Assembly (NCBI GenBank): GCA_013911065.1
Contig: JACERV010000041.1
Location: 1-33,938 of the forward strand
DNA from: Ruminococcus sp.
GTDB taxonomy: Bacteria; Bacillota; Clostridia; Lachnospirales; Lachnospiraceae
Length of the DNA stretch: 33,938 bases
Direction of reading: 5' to 3'
The position numbers and the translations under genes are program-made. Position 1 is the first letter of the stretch. Every line of letters begins with the position of its first letter. Below the pieces are notes generated by a model that was given only the letters and a program-made list of their open reading frames with translations, had not been told where the DNA came from and searched no databases. This document shows positions 23,769-32,499 of the stretch, piece by piece.

Positions 23769-25283
23769 ATGATAAGAGGACTGCAGACCCCGGTAAGGGC
23801 AATTCGGAGACAAGTGTTTACGGAAGTTGCGAAATTGGGCTTTAAAGCGAATGCGGATACGCTTTTGGATGATATGGAAGCAATCCCTTATGAAATTGTA
23901 AATGATGACACTGAAAAGTACCGTGAGAGCACCTACCGCGCCCGGGCAATCGTCAGGGAACGGCTTCGTCTTGCCATGGGCCTGTCACTGCGCCCGGAGA
24001 ATAAACCAGTACATCTGACCTCAGGAGTGGAATTTAGTAATATTTCTGAAAAGTATTACGAGCCTCCGCTTATGCAGGTAATTCCTTCAGGCTGTGAAAG
24101 CTGTGAAGAAAATAAATATGAGGTCAGCAATATGTGTAAAGGCTGTCTTGCACACCCCTGCCATGAGGTCTGTCCAAAAGATGCAGTTTCTTTTGTAGAA
24201 GGAAGAAAGTCTTACATCAACCAGGAAAAATGTATCAAATGCGGGAAATGTAAATCTGCCTGCCCCTATGATGCCATAGCTAAAAAAGAAAGACCCTGCA
24301 AAAATGCCTGCGGTGTAAATGCAATTATATCAGATAAATACGGAAGAGCGTATATTGATACAGATAAATGCGTATCCTGCGGAATGTGTATGGTAAGCTG
24401 CCCGTTTGGAGCCATTTCCGATAAATCTCAGATATTCCAGCTCACCCGCGCATTGCAGGAAGGCGGAGAAATCATAGCTGAGATTGCCCCTGCTTTTATC
24501 GGTCAGTTTGGGGATTATATTACTCAAAAGAATATCAAGGCCGCCCTTCAGGAACTGGGCTTTTCTGAAGTATATGAAGTGGCTCTTGGAGCGGATATCG
24601 GTGCAGTTGCAGAAGCCCATCACTATGTGGAAAAAGTAGTATCAGGGGATCTGCCCTTTCTTCTGACCTCATGTTGTCCTTCCTGGGCGATGATGGCGAA
24701 AAAGTTTTTCCCCGACTTAATTGATCAGATTTCCCGGGAACTAACTCCTATGGTAGCTACAGCAAGATCAATTAAGCAGGAAAATCCGGATGCAAAGGTT
24801 GTATTCATAGGTCCCTGTGCAGCTAAAAAGTTAGAAGCTTCCAGAAGGTCTGTCCGCAGCGATGTAGACTTTGTAGTAACCTTTGAAGAAGTTCAGGCTA
24901 TGTTTGATGCCAAAGAAATTGATTTGAGTAAATATGAAGCAGAGTCTTCTTTCCATGATGCTACAGGTGCAGGACGTGGCTATGCCTGTGCAGGCGGTGT
25001 TGCGGAAGCCATTGAGAAATGTATCAATGAATACTATCCCGATGTGGACGTAAATATTGAACATGCGGAAGGACTTGCTGAATGTAAAAAGATTCTGACA
25101 CTGGCTAAAGCCGGAAAAATGAACGGATGTCTGATTGAAGGTATGGGATGCCCGGGAGGATGCATTGCAGGAGCAGGAACCAATATTCCAGTAGCAAAAG
25201 CCAAAAAGGCTCTCAGCAATTATGTGAAGAATTCTTCCAGCAGTATTCCGTCTAAGGAACTGGCAGATATTGAATTGAAATAA
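23769..25283 (+). CDS. monomeric [FeFe]-hydrogenase, group B type
   Basis: The enzyme makes or uses H2 with ferredoxin-type electrons. The 504-residue product has an N-terminal domain of about 115 residues of unclear role. A cysteine-rich part follows with two ferredoxin motifs (C155-x2-C-x2-C-x3-C165 and C201-x2-C-x2-C-x3-C211) plus extra cysteines. The H-cluster domain shows TSCCPSW (300-306), GPCAAKKLE (348-356) and EGMGCPGGC (457-465). All cluster-binding cysteines and the proton-transfer cysteine of TSCCP are kept. GPC instead of MPC and EGMGC instead of EMAC fit group B rather than the classical group A enzyme. The maturases HydEFG are not in the window. AGGAGG precedes the ATG. Confidence 0.9.
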   Translation: MIRGLQTPVRAIRRQVFTEVAKLGFKANADTLLDDMEAIPYEIVNDDTEKYRESTYRARAIVRERLRLAMGLSLRPENKPVHLTSGVEFSNISEKYYEPPLMQVIPSGCESCEENKYEVSNMCKGCLAHPCHEVCPKDAVSFVEGRKSYINQEKCIKCGKCKSACPYDAIAKKERPCKNACGVNAIISDKYGRAYIDTDKCVSCGMCMVSCPFGAISDKSQIFQLTRALQEGGEIIAEIAPAFIGQFGDYITQKNIKAALQELGFSEVYEVALGADIGAVAEAHHYVEKVVSGDLPFLLTSCCPSWAMMAKKFFPDLIDQISRELTPMVATARSIKQENPDAKVVFIGPCAAKKLEASRRSVRSDVDFVVTFEEVQAMFDAKEIDLSKYEAESSFHDATGAGRGYACAGGVAEAIEKCINEYYPDVDVNIEHAEGLAECKKILTLAKAGKMNGCLIEGMGCPGGCIAGAGTNIPVAKAKKALSNYVKNSSSSIPSKELADIELK

Positions 25284-25286
25284 CAT

Positions 25287-25315
25287 TTGAAAAACTTTTA
25301 CGGCTATGATATGAT
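25287..25315 (+). promoter_or_regulatory. sigma-A promoter in the hydrogenase-alaS gap
   Basis: TTGAAA (25287-25292), a 17-base spacer and TATGAT (25310-25315). The expected start near 25322 is six bases ahead of a terminator-like hairpin (25328-25350), so its product may be a short RNA or an alaS transcript with a protected 5' end. Confidence 0.65.
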
Positions 25316-25327
25316 AGGTTAGGCATG

Positions 25328-25358
25328 CAGAGTGGATAATATCCACTCTGTTTCTATT
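25328..25358 (+). terminator. terminator after the hydrogenase gene
   Basis: CAGAGTGGAT (25328-25337), loop AAT and ATCCACTCTG (25341-25350) give a perfect 10-bp stem followed by the U-rich TTTCTATT. It lies 44 bases after the hydrogenase stop. Confidence 0.7.
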
Positions 25359-25421
25359 GGATAGGGTACTTGGCGGAATATTGAACATTTTATGATGTCT
25401 TTTCTAGAGCCAGGTGCAAAC

Positions 25422-25427
25422 TATAAT
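25422..25427 (+). promoter_or_regulatory. possible -10 element of alaS
   Basis: A perfect TATAAT 60 bases before the alaS start. The -35 at normal spacing (CTTTTC) is poor. It lies after the hairpin at 25328-25350, so it would give a leader free of it. The leader then holds a small stem AGGCAG/CTGCCT (25441-25458) before the ribosome site GGGAGGG. No T-box consensus is present. Confidence 0.45.
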
Positions 25428-25486
25428 GATACACATATAAAGGCAGAAGATGCTGCCTCAGATAAAGAAACAGGGAGGGCTAGATT

Positions 25487-28126
25487 ATGCAGCCATATGG
25501 AGTGAACCAATTAAGAACGATGTTTTTGGAATTCTTTGAAAGTAAAGAGCATTTGGTACTAAAAAGTTTTTCTTTAGTGCCACACAATGATAAGAGCCTT
25601 CTGCTCATTAATTCAGGTATGGCACCGTTGAAGCCATATTTTACAGGACAGGAGATTCCTCCGAGGAAGAGAGTGGCAACCTGCCAAAAATGTATCCGTA
25701 CAGGAGATATTGAGAATGTAGGAAAGACTGCACGCCATGGCACATTTTTTGAAATGCTGGGGAACTTTTCATTTGGAGATTATTTTAAAAATGAGGCGAT
25801 TGAATGGTCATGGGAATTCCTGACAGACGTTGTGGGCCTTGACCCGGACAGGCTATATCCTTCTGTATATATAGACGATGATGAGGCTTTTAAAATATGG
25901 AATGAAAGGATGGGAATTCCTGCAGAGCGTATTTTTAAGTTTGGAAAAGAAGATAATTTTTGGGAACATGGTTCCGGTCCATGTGGTCCCTGTTCAGAGA
26001 TTTATTATGACAGAGGCGAAAAATACGGATGTGGAAGCCCGGACTGTACGGTAGGCTGCGAGTGTGACCGTTATATGGAAATATGGAATAATGTGTTTAC
26101 TCAGTTTGATAATGATGGAAAGGGACACTACGAAGAACTGGAACAGAAGAATATCGATACCGGAATGGGCCTGGAAAGGCTTGCATCGGCAGTGCAGGAT
26201 GTAGATTCTATATTTGACGTTGACACGATCAAGGCACTCCGCACCCATGTATGCCGGATTGCTCATGTGGAGTATGGAAAGGATTCTCTTACCGATATTT
26301 CTATCCGCGTAATTACAGATCATGCCCGCTCAGTTACATTTATGATATCTGATGGTATTATGCCGTCCAATGAGGGGAGAGGATATGTACTGCGCCGTCT
26401 GCTGCGCAGGGCATGCCGTCACGGAAGACTTCTGAATATCGAAGGTAATTTCCTTCCTTCACTGGCTGAAACTGTTATAGAAGGCTCTAAAGATGGTTAT
26501 CCGGAGCTGGAAGAAAAGAGAGATTTTATTCTTAAGGTAATTGCAAAGGAAGAAGAACAATTTAATAAGACCATTGACCAGGGGCTGGGAATTCTATCCG
26601 ATATGGTCGCGGAAATGGAGGCAGGGCAACAGAAAACATTGTCCGGTGAAGATGCATTTAAATTGTATGATACCTATGGATTTCCGATTGATTTGACAAA
26701 AGAAATACTGGAAGAGAAGGGAATGAATGTGGACGAAGAAGGATTCCAGGCTGCTATGGAAATACAGCGGAATACTGCACGTGCGGCACGTGGTGTGTCC
26801 AACTATATGGGAGCTGACGTGACCGTATATGAGTCTATTGACCCAAATGTTACAAGTACATTTGTAGGTTATGAAAACTTGGACTATGAGTCTAAGATTA
26901 CTGTATTAACTTCTGAGACTGAAATTGTAGATGCCCTTTCAGAGGGAGAACGAGGAACCATTTTTGTGACGGATACTCCATTTTATGCTGCCAGCGGTGG
27001 TCAGGCTGCGGATACAGGTATCATTCGTACAGCAGAAGGAGAATTCAGGGTAGAAGATACAATCAAGCTTTTAGGCGGAAAAATAGGACATGCAGGGCAG
27101 GTCGTGAAAGGGATGATCCGGACAGGGGATAAGGCAGAATTGTCTGTGAATGCCCAGAAACGTGCTTTGTCAGCAAGAAACCACAGTGCCACACATTTGC
27201 TTCATAAGGCTTTACGGACGGTTCTTGGCACTCACGTAGAGCAGGCCGGTTCCAGCGTAAACGAAGACCGCCTCCGTTTTGATTTTACACATTTTTCTGC
27301 TTTGACAAAAGAAGAATTAAAGCAGGTTGAAAACATTGTCAATGAACAGATTGCATCATCCCTGGTCGTTGATATTCAGAATATGCCGATAGAAGAGGCA
27401 AAGAAAACTGGTGCACAAGCACTTTTCGGAGAAAAATACGGCGATATTGTACGTGTAGTAAATATGACAGGATTTTCTATTGAATTCTGCGGAGGTACAC
27501 ACGTAAAGAACACCAGTGAAATCATGGCATTCAAGATTATTTCCGAGACGGGTGTAGCGGCAGGTGTACGCCGTATTGAAGCACTGACTTCAAAGGGGCT
27601 ACTGGATTACTATGACAGTCTGGAAGAAAAGCTGAATGAAGCGGCAAAAGTACTTAAAGCTGCTCCGGATAACCTGGCTGAAAAGATTTCTCATATAACT
27701 GCTGAAAATAAAGCTCTTCATGCAGAGGTAGAAAGTTTAAAGAGCCGTCTTGCTCAGGATGCAATGGGTGATGTCATGAATCAGATACAGGAGGTACAGG
27801 GCACAAAGCTCCTGGCGATAGAGGTAGATGGTGTAGATATGGCAGGACTGCGCGATTTGGGAGATCAGTTAAAAGATAAGATGGGTGAAGGCGTTGTTGT
27901 TCTGGCATCTGGAAATGAAGGGAAAGTAAATCTTATGGCAACTGCAACAGAAGGAGCCATGAAGCAGGGCGCTCATGCCGGTAATCTGATTAAGGCAATC
28001 GCAGGTCTGGTAGGCGGCGGAGGCGGCGGACGCCCGAATATGGCACAGGCCGGCGGGAAAAATCCGGCAGGCATTAAAGAAGCACTTGCAAAAACGCCGG
28101 AAGTACTGAAAGGACAACTTTCTTAG
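25487..28126 (+). CDS. alaS: alanyl-tRNA synthetase
   Basis: AlaRS charges tRNA-Ala. The 879-residue product has the class II catalytic core from the N-terminus (GVNQLRTMFLEFFESKEH; RHGTFFEMLGNFSFGDYF; RGYVLRRLLRRACRHG). The editing domain follows with HSATH at 566-570 and CGGTH at 668-672 (zinc-binding, removes Ser and Gly). The C-terminal oligomerisation domain ends in the glycine-rich VGGGGGGRPNMAQAGGK. Length and domain order are standard. GGGAGGG precedes the ATG. It is followed closely by the rpsU promoter. Confidence 0.98.
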   Translation: MQPYGVNQLRTMFLEFFESKEHLVLKSFSLVPHNDKSLLLINSGMAPLKPYFTGQEIPPRKRVATCQKCIRTGDIENVGKTARHGTFFEMLGNFSFGDYFKNEAIEWSWEFLTDVVGLDPDRLYPSVYIDDDEAFKIWNERMGIPAERIFKFGKEDNFWEHGSGPCGPCSEIYYDRGEKYGCGSPDCTVGCECDRYMEIWNNVFTQFDNDGKGHYEELEQKNIDTGMGLERLASAVQDVDSIFDVDTIKALRTHVCRIAHVEYGKDSLTDISIRVITDHARSVTFMISDGIMPSNEGRGYVLRRLLRRACRHGRLLNIEGNFLPSLAETVIEGSKDGYPELEEKRDFILKVIAKEEEQFNKTIDQGLGILSDMVAEMEAGQQKTLSGEDAFKLYDTYGFPIDLTKEILEEKGMNVDEEGFQAAMEIQRNTARAARGVSNYMGADVTVYESIDPNVTSTFVGYENLDYESKITVLTSETEIVDALSEGERGTIFVTDTPFYAASGGQAADTGIIRTAEGEFRVEDTIKLLGGKIGHAGQVVKGMIRTGDKAELSVNAQKRALSARNHSATHLLHKALRTVLGTHVEQAGSSVNEDRLRFDFTHFSALTKEELKQVENIVNEQIASSLVVDIQNMPIEEAKKTGAQALFGEKYGDIVRVVNMTGFSIEFCGGTHVKNTSEIMAFKIISETGVAAGVRRIEALTSKGLLDYYDSLEEKLNEAAKVLKAAPDNLAEKISHITAENKALHAEVESLKSRLAQDAMGDVMNQIQEVQGTKLLAIEVDGVDMAGLRDLGDQLKDKMGEGVVVLASGNEGKVNLMATATEGAMKQGAHAGNLIKAIAGLVGGGGGGRPNMAQAGGKNPAGIKEALAKTPEVLKGQLS

Positions 28127-28144
28127 TTTTTTTGCCATAAACAG

Positions 28145-28172
28145 TTGACGTTTAGCGAAAATATGATATAAT
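28145..28172 (+). promoter_or_regulatory. sigma-A promoter of rpsU
   Basis: TTGACG (28145-28150), a 16-base spacer and TATAAT (28167-28172), close to consensus. The expected start near 28179 gives a leader of about 70 bases. Confidence 0.8.
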
Positions 28173-28251
28173 CTTTTGTAGTGCAACAAAAATACCCGAA
28201 CAGTCGTATGATGCACAATACAAGGCTGGAGGGGAGGTTAGGTGTGAGACT

Positions 28252-28428
28252 ATGTCAAATGTAATCGTTAAAGAAAACGAGACGTTAGATAGCGCTTTAC
28301 GCAGATTCAAAAGAAACTGTGCAAAGGCTGGCATTCAGCAGGAGATTCGTAAAAGAGAGCATTACGAAAAGCCAAGCGTAAGACGTAAGAAAAAATCTGA
28401 AGCTGCTAGAAAACGTAAATATAATTAA
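28252..28428 (+). CDS. rpsU: 30S ribosomal protein S21
   Basis: S21 binds near the 3' end of 16S rRNA and helps initiation. The frame encodes 58 residues starting [20 protein letters not shown] and ending in a highly basic tail ([19 protein letters not shown]), the full normal S21 length. AGGTGTGAG lies just before the ATG, and a stronger GGGGAGG is further upstream (about 28231-28237). The gene has its own strong promoter and a terminator right behind it, so it is a single-gene unit. It is short and easily missed. Confidence 0.95.
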   Translation: MSNVIVKENETLDSALRRFKRNCAKAGIQQEIRKREHYEKPSVRRKKKSEAARKRKYN

Positions 28429-28440
28429 TATGTGCAGATA

Positions 28441-28469
28441 AATAGAGTGTTGAAAAACACTCTATTTTT
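28441..28469 (+). terminator. rpsU terminator
   Basis: AATAGAGTGTT (28441-28451), loop GAAA and AACACTCTATT (28456-28466) make an 11-bp perfect stem followed by T residues. It starts 13 bases after the rpsU stop. Confidence 0.88.
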
Positions 28470-28510
28470 ATATAACAGGGGATGCAGTTTCCTTATTATA
28501 TAAAACACTT

Positions 28511-28597
28511 CCTGAAGGATTGTATTTCGGTGGAAAAGAAGATACTATTGTCTCAATCTACTGCGATTAGAGGATCTTTCAGGATATTCAGAATATC
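28511..28597 (+). other. structured, possibly regulatory leader before the CmpB-like gene
   Basis: CCTGAAGGAT (28511-28520) can pair with ATCTTTCAGG (28574-28583) with one wobble. Inside, CTCAATC pairs with GATTAGAG (one bulge) around TACTGC. Directly after, GATATT-CAG-AATATC (28583-28597) is a perfect hairpin sharing its first base with the outer stem. A weak promoter-like TTGTAT/TACTAT pair (28520-28548, 17-base spacer) lies inside. No known RNA family is recognised. This is most of the 192-base gap between rpsU and the next gene, and the function is unknown. Confidence 0.35.
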
Positions 28598-28620
28598 AAG
28601 GATAAAATGGAGATGTAAAC

Positions 28621-29214
28621 ATGTGGAATAGGATGATATTAGGGAATGATCTGTATCATGTGGTGCTGTGGTTCCTCACATACAGCGTCCTTGGATGGAT
28701 TGTAGAGTCCATTTATATGTCAATCTGTAACAGAAAGCTGACGAACCGGGGCTTTTCGAAAAGTCCCCTGTGCCCGATTTATGGAGTGGGCGCCCTGACC
28801 GTTTATTTTTTGCTGAGTCCGTACAGCCATAACCGGGTGCTGTTATTTTTCCTGGGCGCCATATTGGCAACAGCGATCGAATGGATTACTGCAAGAATTA
28901 TGGAAAGGCTGTTTGGAGAGATATGGTGGAACTACACGGACAAGCCCTTTAATTATAAAGGTATTCTTTGTCTTGAGAGTACCCTGGCCTGGGGATTATA
29001 TACATTGATTTTGTTTGGTGTCCTCCATGGGTTTGTAGAGCGGATTGTAAATGCAATTCCTTTCCGTATAGGAAGAATTGCAGGTGCAGTATTGATTTTA
29101 ATATATACAGTGGATTTTGCCCGTACATTCTACAGAGAAAAAAGGGATGATTTACCTGGATTGGTGTCTATTCATGAGCTAAAAAATAAATTTTGGAATT
29201 TTATAGGACGCTGA
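28621..29214 (+). CDS. PF06541-type (CmpB-like) putative ABC transporter permease
   Basis: The 197-residue product has about five membrane helices. It carries the conserved pattern of the PF06541 'putative ABC-transporter type IV' family: LGWIVESIYMSICNRKLTNR near residue 24, a CPIYGVGAL block, and the distinctive WWNYTDKPFNYKGILCLEST around residues 101-120. These proteins are common in Lachnospiraceae and other Firmicutes. A transported substrate is not established, and no ATPase gene lies next to it, so the transporter label is tentative. GGAG precedes the ATG. It stands alone, with a structured gap upstream and a terminator downstream. Confidence 0.85.
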   Translation: MWNRMILGNDLYHVVLWFLTYSVLGWIVESIYMSICNRKLTNRGFSKSPLCPIYGVGALTVYFLLSPYSHNRVLLFFLGAILATAIEWITARIMERLFGEIWWNYTDKPFNYKGILCLESTLAWGLYTLILFGVLHGFVERIVNAIPFRIGRIAGAVLILIYTVDFARTFYREKRDDLPGLVSIHELKNKFWNFIGR

Positions 29215-29251
29215 CAACTTTAAGAAAATTATTGCAGTCAAGGCAGATACT

Positions 29252-29286
29252 TCACCCCCGCTTCCATATGAAGCAGGGGTGATTTT
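29252..29286 (+). terminator. terminator between convergent genes
   Basis: TCACCCCCGCTTC (29252-29264) pairs with GAAGCAGGGGTGA (29270-29282) with one C-A mismatch around CATAT, followed by TTTT. It serves the plus-strand membrane protein gene. On the minus strand the stem lies just past the transporter gene but has no T run, so it would be only a weak terminator for it. Confidence 0.78.
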
Positions 29287-29294
29287 GTATGGAA

Positions 29295-30308
29295 TTACAT
29301 TTTTGAGTGAATGTGTTTATGAAAATGTTTACTTTGCTTATTGAGCAGGTGACGGTGCCCATGCTCATGCACTACGACATGTTCATGTGTATTCCCATCA
29401 TGAGTATGTACAAACGTATGTGTATGGCGGTGTCTGTGTCTGATGAGCAGCGTGTCTAAAACAACAAGTACTGTGCCGGCAGCCATGACTATCAGAGCAA
29501 TCAGATAGGTTTTTAATAAAGCTTCCCTTAAAATAACAAAGGATAGCAGTGCTCCGACAAAAGGTGATACTGCATAGCAGGCACTTGTCTTTGCAGCCCC
29601 CAATTCATTCTGCGCTTTTACATAAAAGAAAATACTCAGGCCGTAGGATACAAATCCCAGCATAAGGACATATACGATATAAATAAGAGGCGGAAGGTGC
29701 TCTCCTGTTATAACAGCAACAACAAAGGATCCCAAACCGGAAAATATCCCTTTTAACACTACAATCTGTATTGTACTTTTCGAAGACAACATCCTGGTAC
29801 AGTTATTCTCTAAGCCCCAGCACATACAAGCCAATAAAACATAGATGGAACCATATGAAAATTGTAAACTTTCCACTCCTTCAAATGAAAGTAAAATACT
29901 TGATAAAATAATCAGCAAAATAGCCAGCCACATCTTTCTTGATATGACTTCCTTAAAAATTAATAAAGCAATCACTGAAGTAGCAGCAATCTCAAAATTG
30001 TTCAGCAAGGATGCATTTGCAGAACTTGCTTCATTCAAACCTATCATCAAACAAATAGGGGCTGTAATGTCTAATATAATCATTCCTGCTGTATAAGGTA
30101 ATTCCTTTTTCGTAAGCTTGTCTTCATTTCTGAGCTTCCCGGTAAATACGGAATAGACCGACATCCCTAAACCAGCGCCAAAATACAAAAATACAGCCAT
30201 AAATATTGGTGCTACATCTTTTAATAAAACTTTAGATAAAGGAATATTAACCGCATAAAGTACAGCGGCAAATAAAGCAAATAAAATGGCTGTCATTTTT
30301 TTATTCAT
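29295..30308 (-). CDS. DMT/EamA family transporter with histidine-rich C-terminal tail
   Basis: The 337-residue product has ten predicted membrane helices in two EamA repeats (for example FAAVLYAVNIPLSKVLLKDV in the first and LGAAKTSACYAVSPFVGALL in the second), the layout of drug/metabolite transporters. The last helix ends in LDTLLI. The remaining roughly 48 residues are cytosolic and hold 16 histidines (RHRHRHTHTF, THDGNTHEHVVVHEHGHRHL, HFHKHIH). Such tails commonly bind Zn, Ni, Co or Cu ions in other transporters, so metal sensing or transport is a guess. The substrate is unknown. The start ATG has GAAGGGAA upstream on the minus strand. Confidence 0.85.
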   Translation of the reverse strand: MNKKMTAILFALFAAVLYAVNIPLSKVLLKDVAPIFMAVFLYFGAGLGMSVYSVFTGKLRNEDKLTKKELPYTAGMIILDITAPICLMIGLNEASSANASLLNNFEIAATSVIALLIFKEVISRKMWLAILLIILSSILLSFEGVESLQFSYGSIYVLLACMCWGLENNCTRMLSSKSTIQIVVLKGIFSGLGSFVVAVITGEHLPPLIYIVYVLMLGFVSYGLSIFFYVKAQNELGAAKTSACYAVSPFVGALLSFVILREALLKTYLIALIVMAAGTVLVVLDTLLIRHRHRHTHTFVHTHDGNTHEHVVVHEHGHRHLLNKQSKHFHKHIHSKM

Positions 30309-30353
30309 AAAATAATTCCCTTCTATATTACATAAATAGAATGTTACACTTTG

Positions 30354-30382
30354 ATAATATTATATTTTAGAAATTCTTTCAA
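30354..30382 (-). promoter_or_regulatory. sigma-A promoter of the DMT transporter gene
   Basis: On the minus strand, TTGAAA (30382-30377), a 17-base spacer and TATTAT (30359-30354), giving a leader of about 40 bases before the ATG at 30308. Confidence 0.62.
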
Positions 30383-30605
30383 TAGATTTAGCAGGTTTGC
30401 AAAGCTGTATTCTATTACATCTTGTTTTCCTGGGAAATTTCATGAAAAAAATTAGAAAACTGAATGATTAATAATAAATTCCTGCAAAACTTCAAAAATC
30501 AGGAATTACCGGGAATGCAGTTTATCAATATCTTATTTCTTTCCCTAAAATAAAAATGTTGTATTATTTCAAGCAGAATCAAAACAGACGGTTCCGGGAT
30601 GCCTT

Positions 30606-30619
30606 AGAGAAGGTTCTCT
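30606..30619. repeat. inverted repeat in the transporter-gdhA gap
   Basis: AGAGAA-GG-TTCTCT, a perfect 6-bp dyad about 50 bases upstream of the gdhA -35. It could be an operator or a small hairpin. Apart from the promoters and dyads listed separately, nothing else is recognised in 30383-30638, which is AT-rich with no credible gene. Confidence 0.35.
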
Positions 30620-30638
30620 GCCAACTAGGTTTATAAAG

Positions 30639-30652
30639 TGATAACATTATCA
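30639..30652 (+). promoter_or_regulatory. cre-like (CcpA) operator upstream of gdhA
   Basis: TGATAACATTATCA is a perfect palindrome and fits the cre consensus TGWNANCGNTNWCA at all defined positions except G8, which is A. It lies 18 bases upstream of the gdhA -35. CcpA control of glutamate dehydrogenase is known in Bacillus. The position upstream of -35 would suit activation, or steric repression through a second site. Confidence 0.5.
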
Positions 30653-30670
30653 AAAAATGAAATTTATGAT

Positions 30671-30699
30671 TGACAAAACTGCAATCAAATTTTAAAATA
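30671..30699 (+). promoter_or_regulatory. sigma-A promoter of gdhA
   Basis: A perfect TTGACA (30671-30676), a 17-base spacer and TAAAAT (30694-30699). The expected start is near 30706. Confidence 0.85.
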
Positions 30700-30723
30700 G
30701 ACAGGTAGACAATGTAGTCAAAC

Positions 30724-30758
30724 TGCGGGATGCATTGTAATCCCGCAATTTTATATTT
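30724..30758 (+). terminator. terminator-like hairpin in the gdhA leader
   Basis: TGCGGGAT (30724-30731) pairs perfectly with ATCCCGCA (30740-30747) around an 8-base loop, followed by the U-rich ATTTTATATTT. It begins about 18 bases after the expected gdhA start and ends just before the ribosome site AGGAGG (30760-30765). It could attenuate or simply protect the 5' end. The tail is interrupted by A residues, so termination would be partial. Confidence 0.55.
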
Positions 30759-30768
30759 TAGGAGGTAA

Positions 30769-32109
<1,341 letters not shown>

Positions 32110-32240
32110 AAATAGGGTTCCATGATGCATCAAGTATTGGAAAATCCTAGTGACTTCTCCCTTTGTGTTTATAAGTTTACAAATAAAAGATTTTTCCCTT
32201 GACTGATATGTGATATATAAATAGTTGGGGTGAAAGTTTA

Positions 32241-32270
32241 GTCCTTCGCTGTAAAGCGGAGGGCTTTTTT
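32241..32270 (+). terminator. terminator downstream of gdhA
   Basis: GTCCTTCGCT (32241-32250), loop GTAA and AGCGGAGGGC (32255-32264) form a 10-bp stem with two wobbles, followed by TTTTTT. It is 130 bases after the gdhA stop. The stretch 32110-32240 holds no recognisable gene. Confidence 0.85.
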
Positions 32271-32337
32271 GATTTCTTTCATGGGCGTATATTTTACTAT
32301 GATATAATTCCTGCTAAATTTTCGGAATGCCTTTTTT

Positions 32338-32499
32338 TACAGCAGATTATCCCGAGTTGCTTATATGCCGGACTACAAAAATGAGCCCGCAGGTATAGAA
32401 CAGCTGCTTCCATGGAATAATTACATGAAAGAACACTGCACAGGTCTAATAATAGATCAAAAAAATGTCACACTTAATATTGACATTTTCAAAGAATAA
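32338..32499 (+). pseudogene. remnant of transposase C-terminus (IS66-like)
   Basis: One frame of this otherwise empty region reads AYMPDYKNEPAGIEQLLPWN followed by NYMKEHCTGLI and a stop at 32497. The MPDYKNEPAGIEQLLPW pattern resembles the C-terminal end of clostridial IS66-family TnpC transposases. Only about 54 codons remain, with no start, no catalytic domain and no ribosome site, and stop codons lie upstream, so it is a decayed fragment. Recognition is from memory. The -35 of the lemA promoter lies in its last codons. The rest of the gap (32271-32337) holds only AT-rich sequence. Confidence 0.45.

Noticed and set aside
25284-25486. T-box riboswitch for alaS
   Set aside because: No T-box core sequence and no specifier-type long stem; the hairpins present are short and unrelated.
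28482-28631. 49-codon open frame between rpsU and the CmpB-like gene
   Set aside because: Poor start context (GGGG touches the ATG), overlaps the next gene in another frame, composition looks random, and the region is better explained as structured RNA.
29845-30096. 83-residue plus-strand open frame inside the transporter gene
   Set aside because: Antisense shadow of the EamA transporter, with no ribosome site or promoter.
32199-32227. Promoter TTGACT/TATAAA before the gdhA terminator, suggesting a small RNA
   Set aside because: The spacing between the two elements is only 11 bases, too short for sigma-A; no alternative pair fits.
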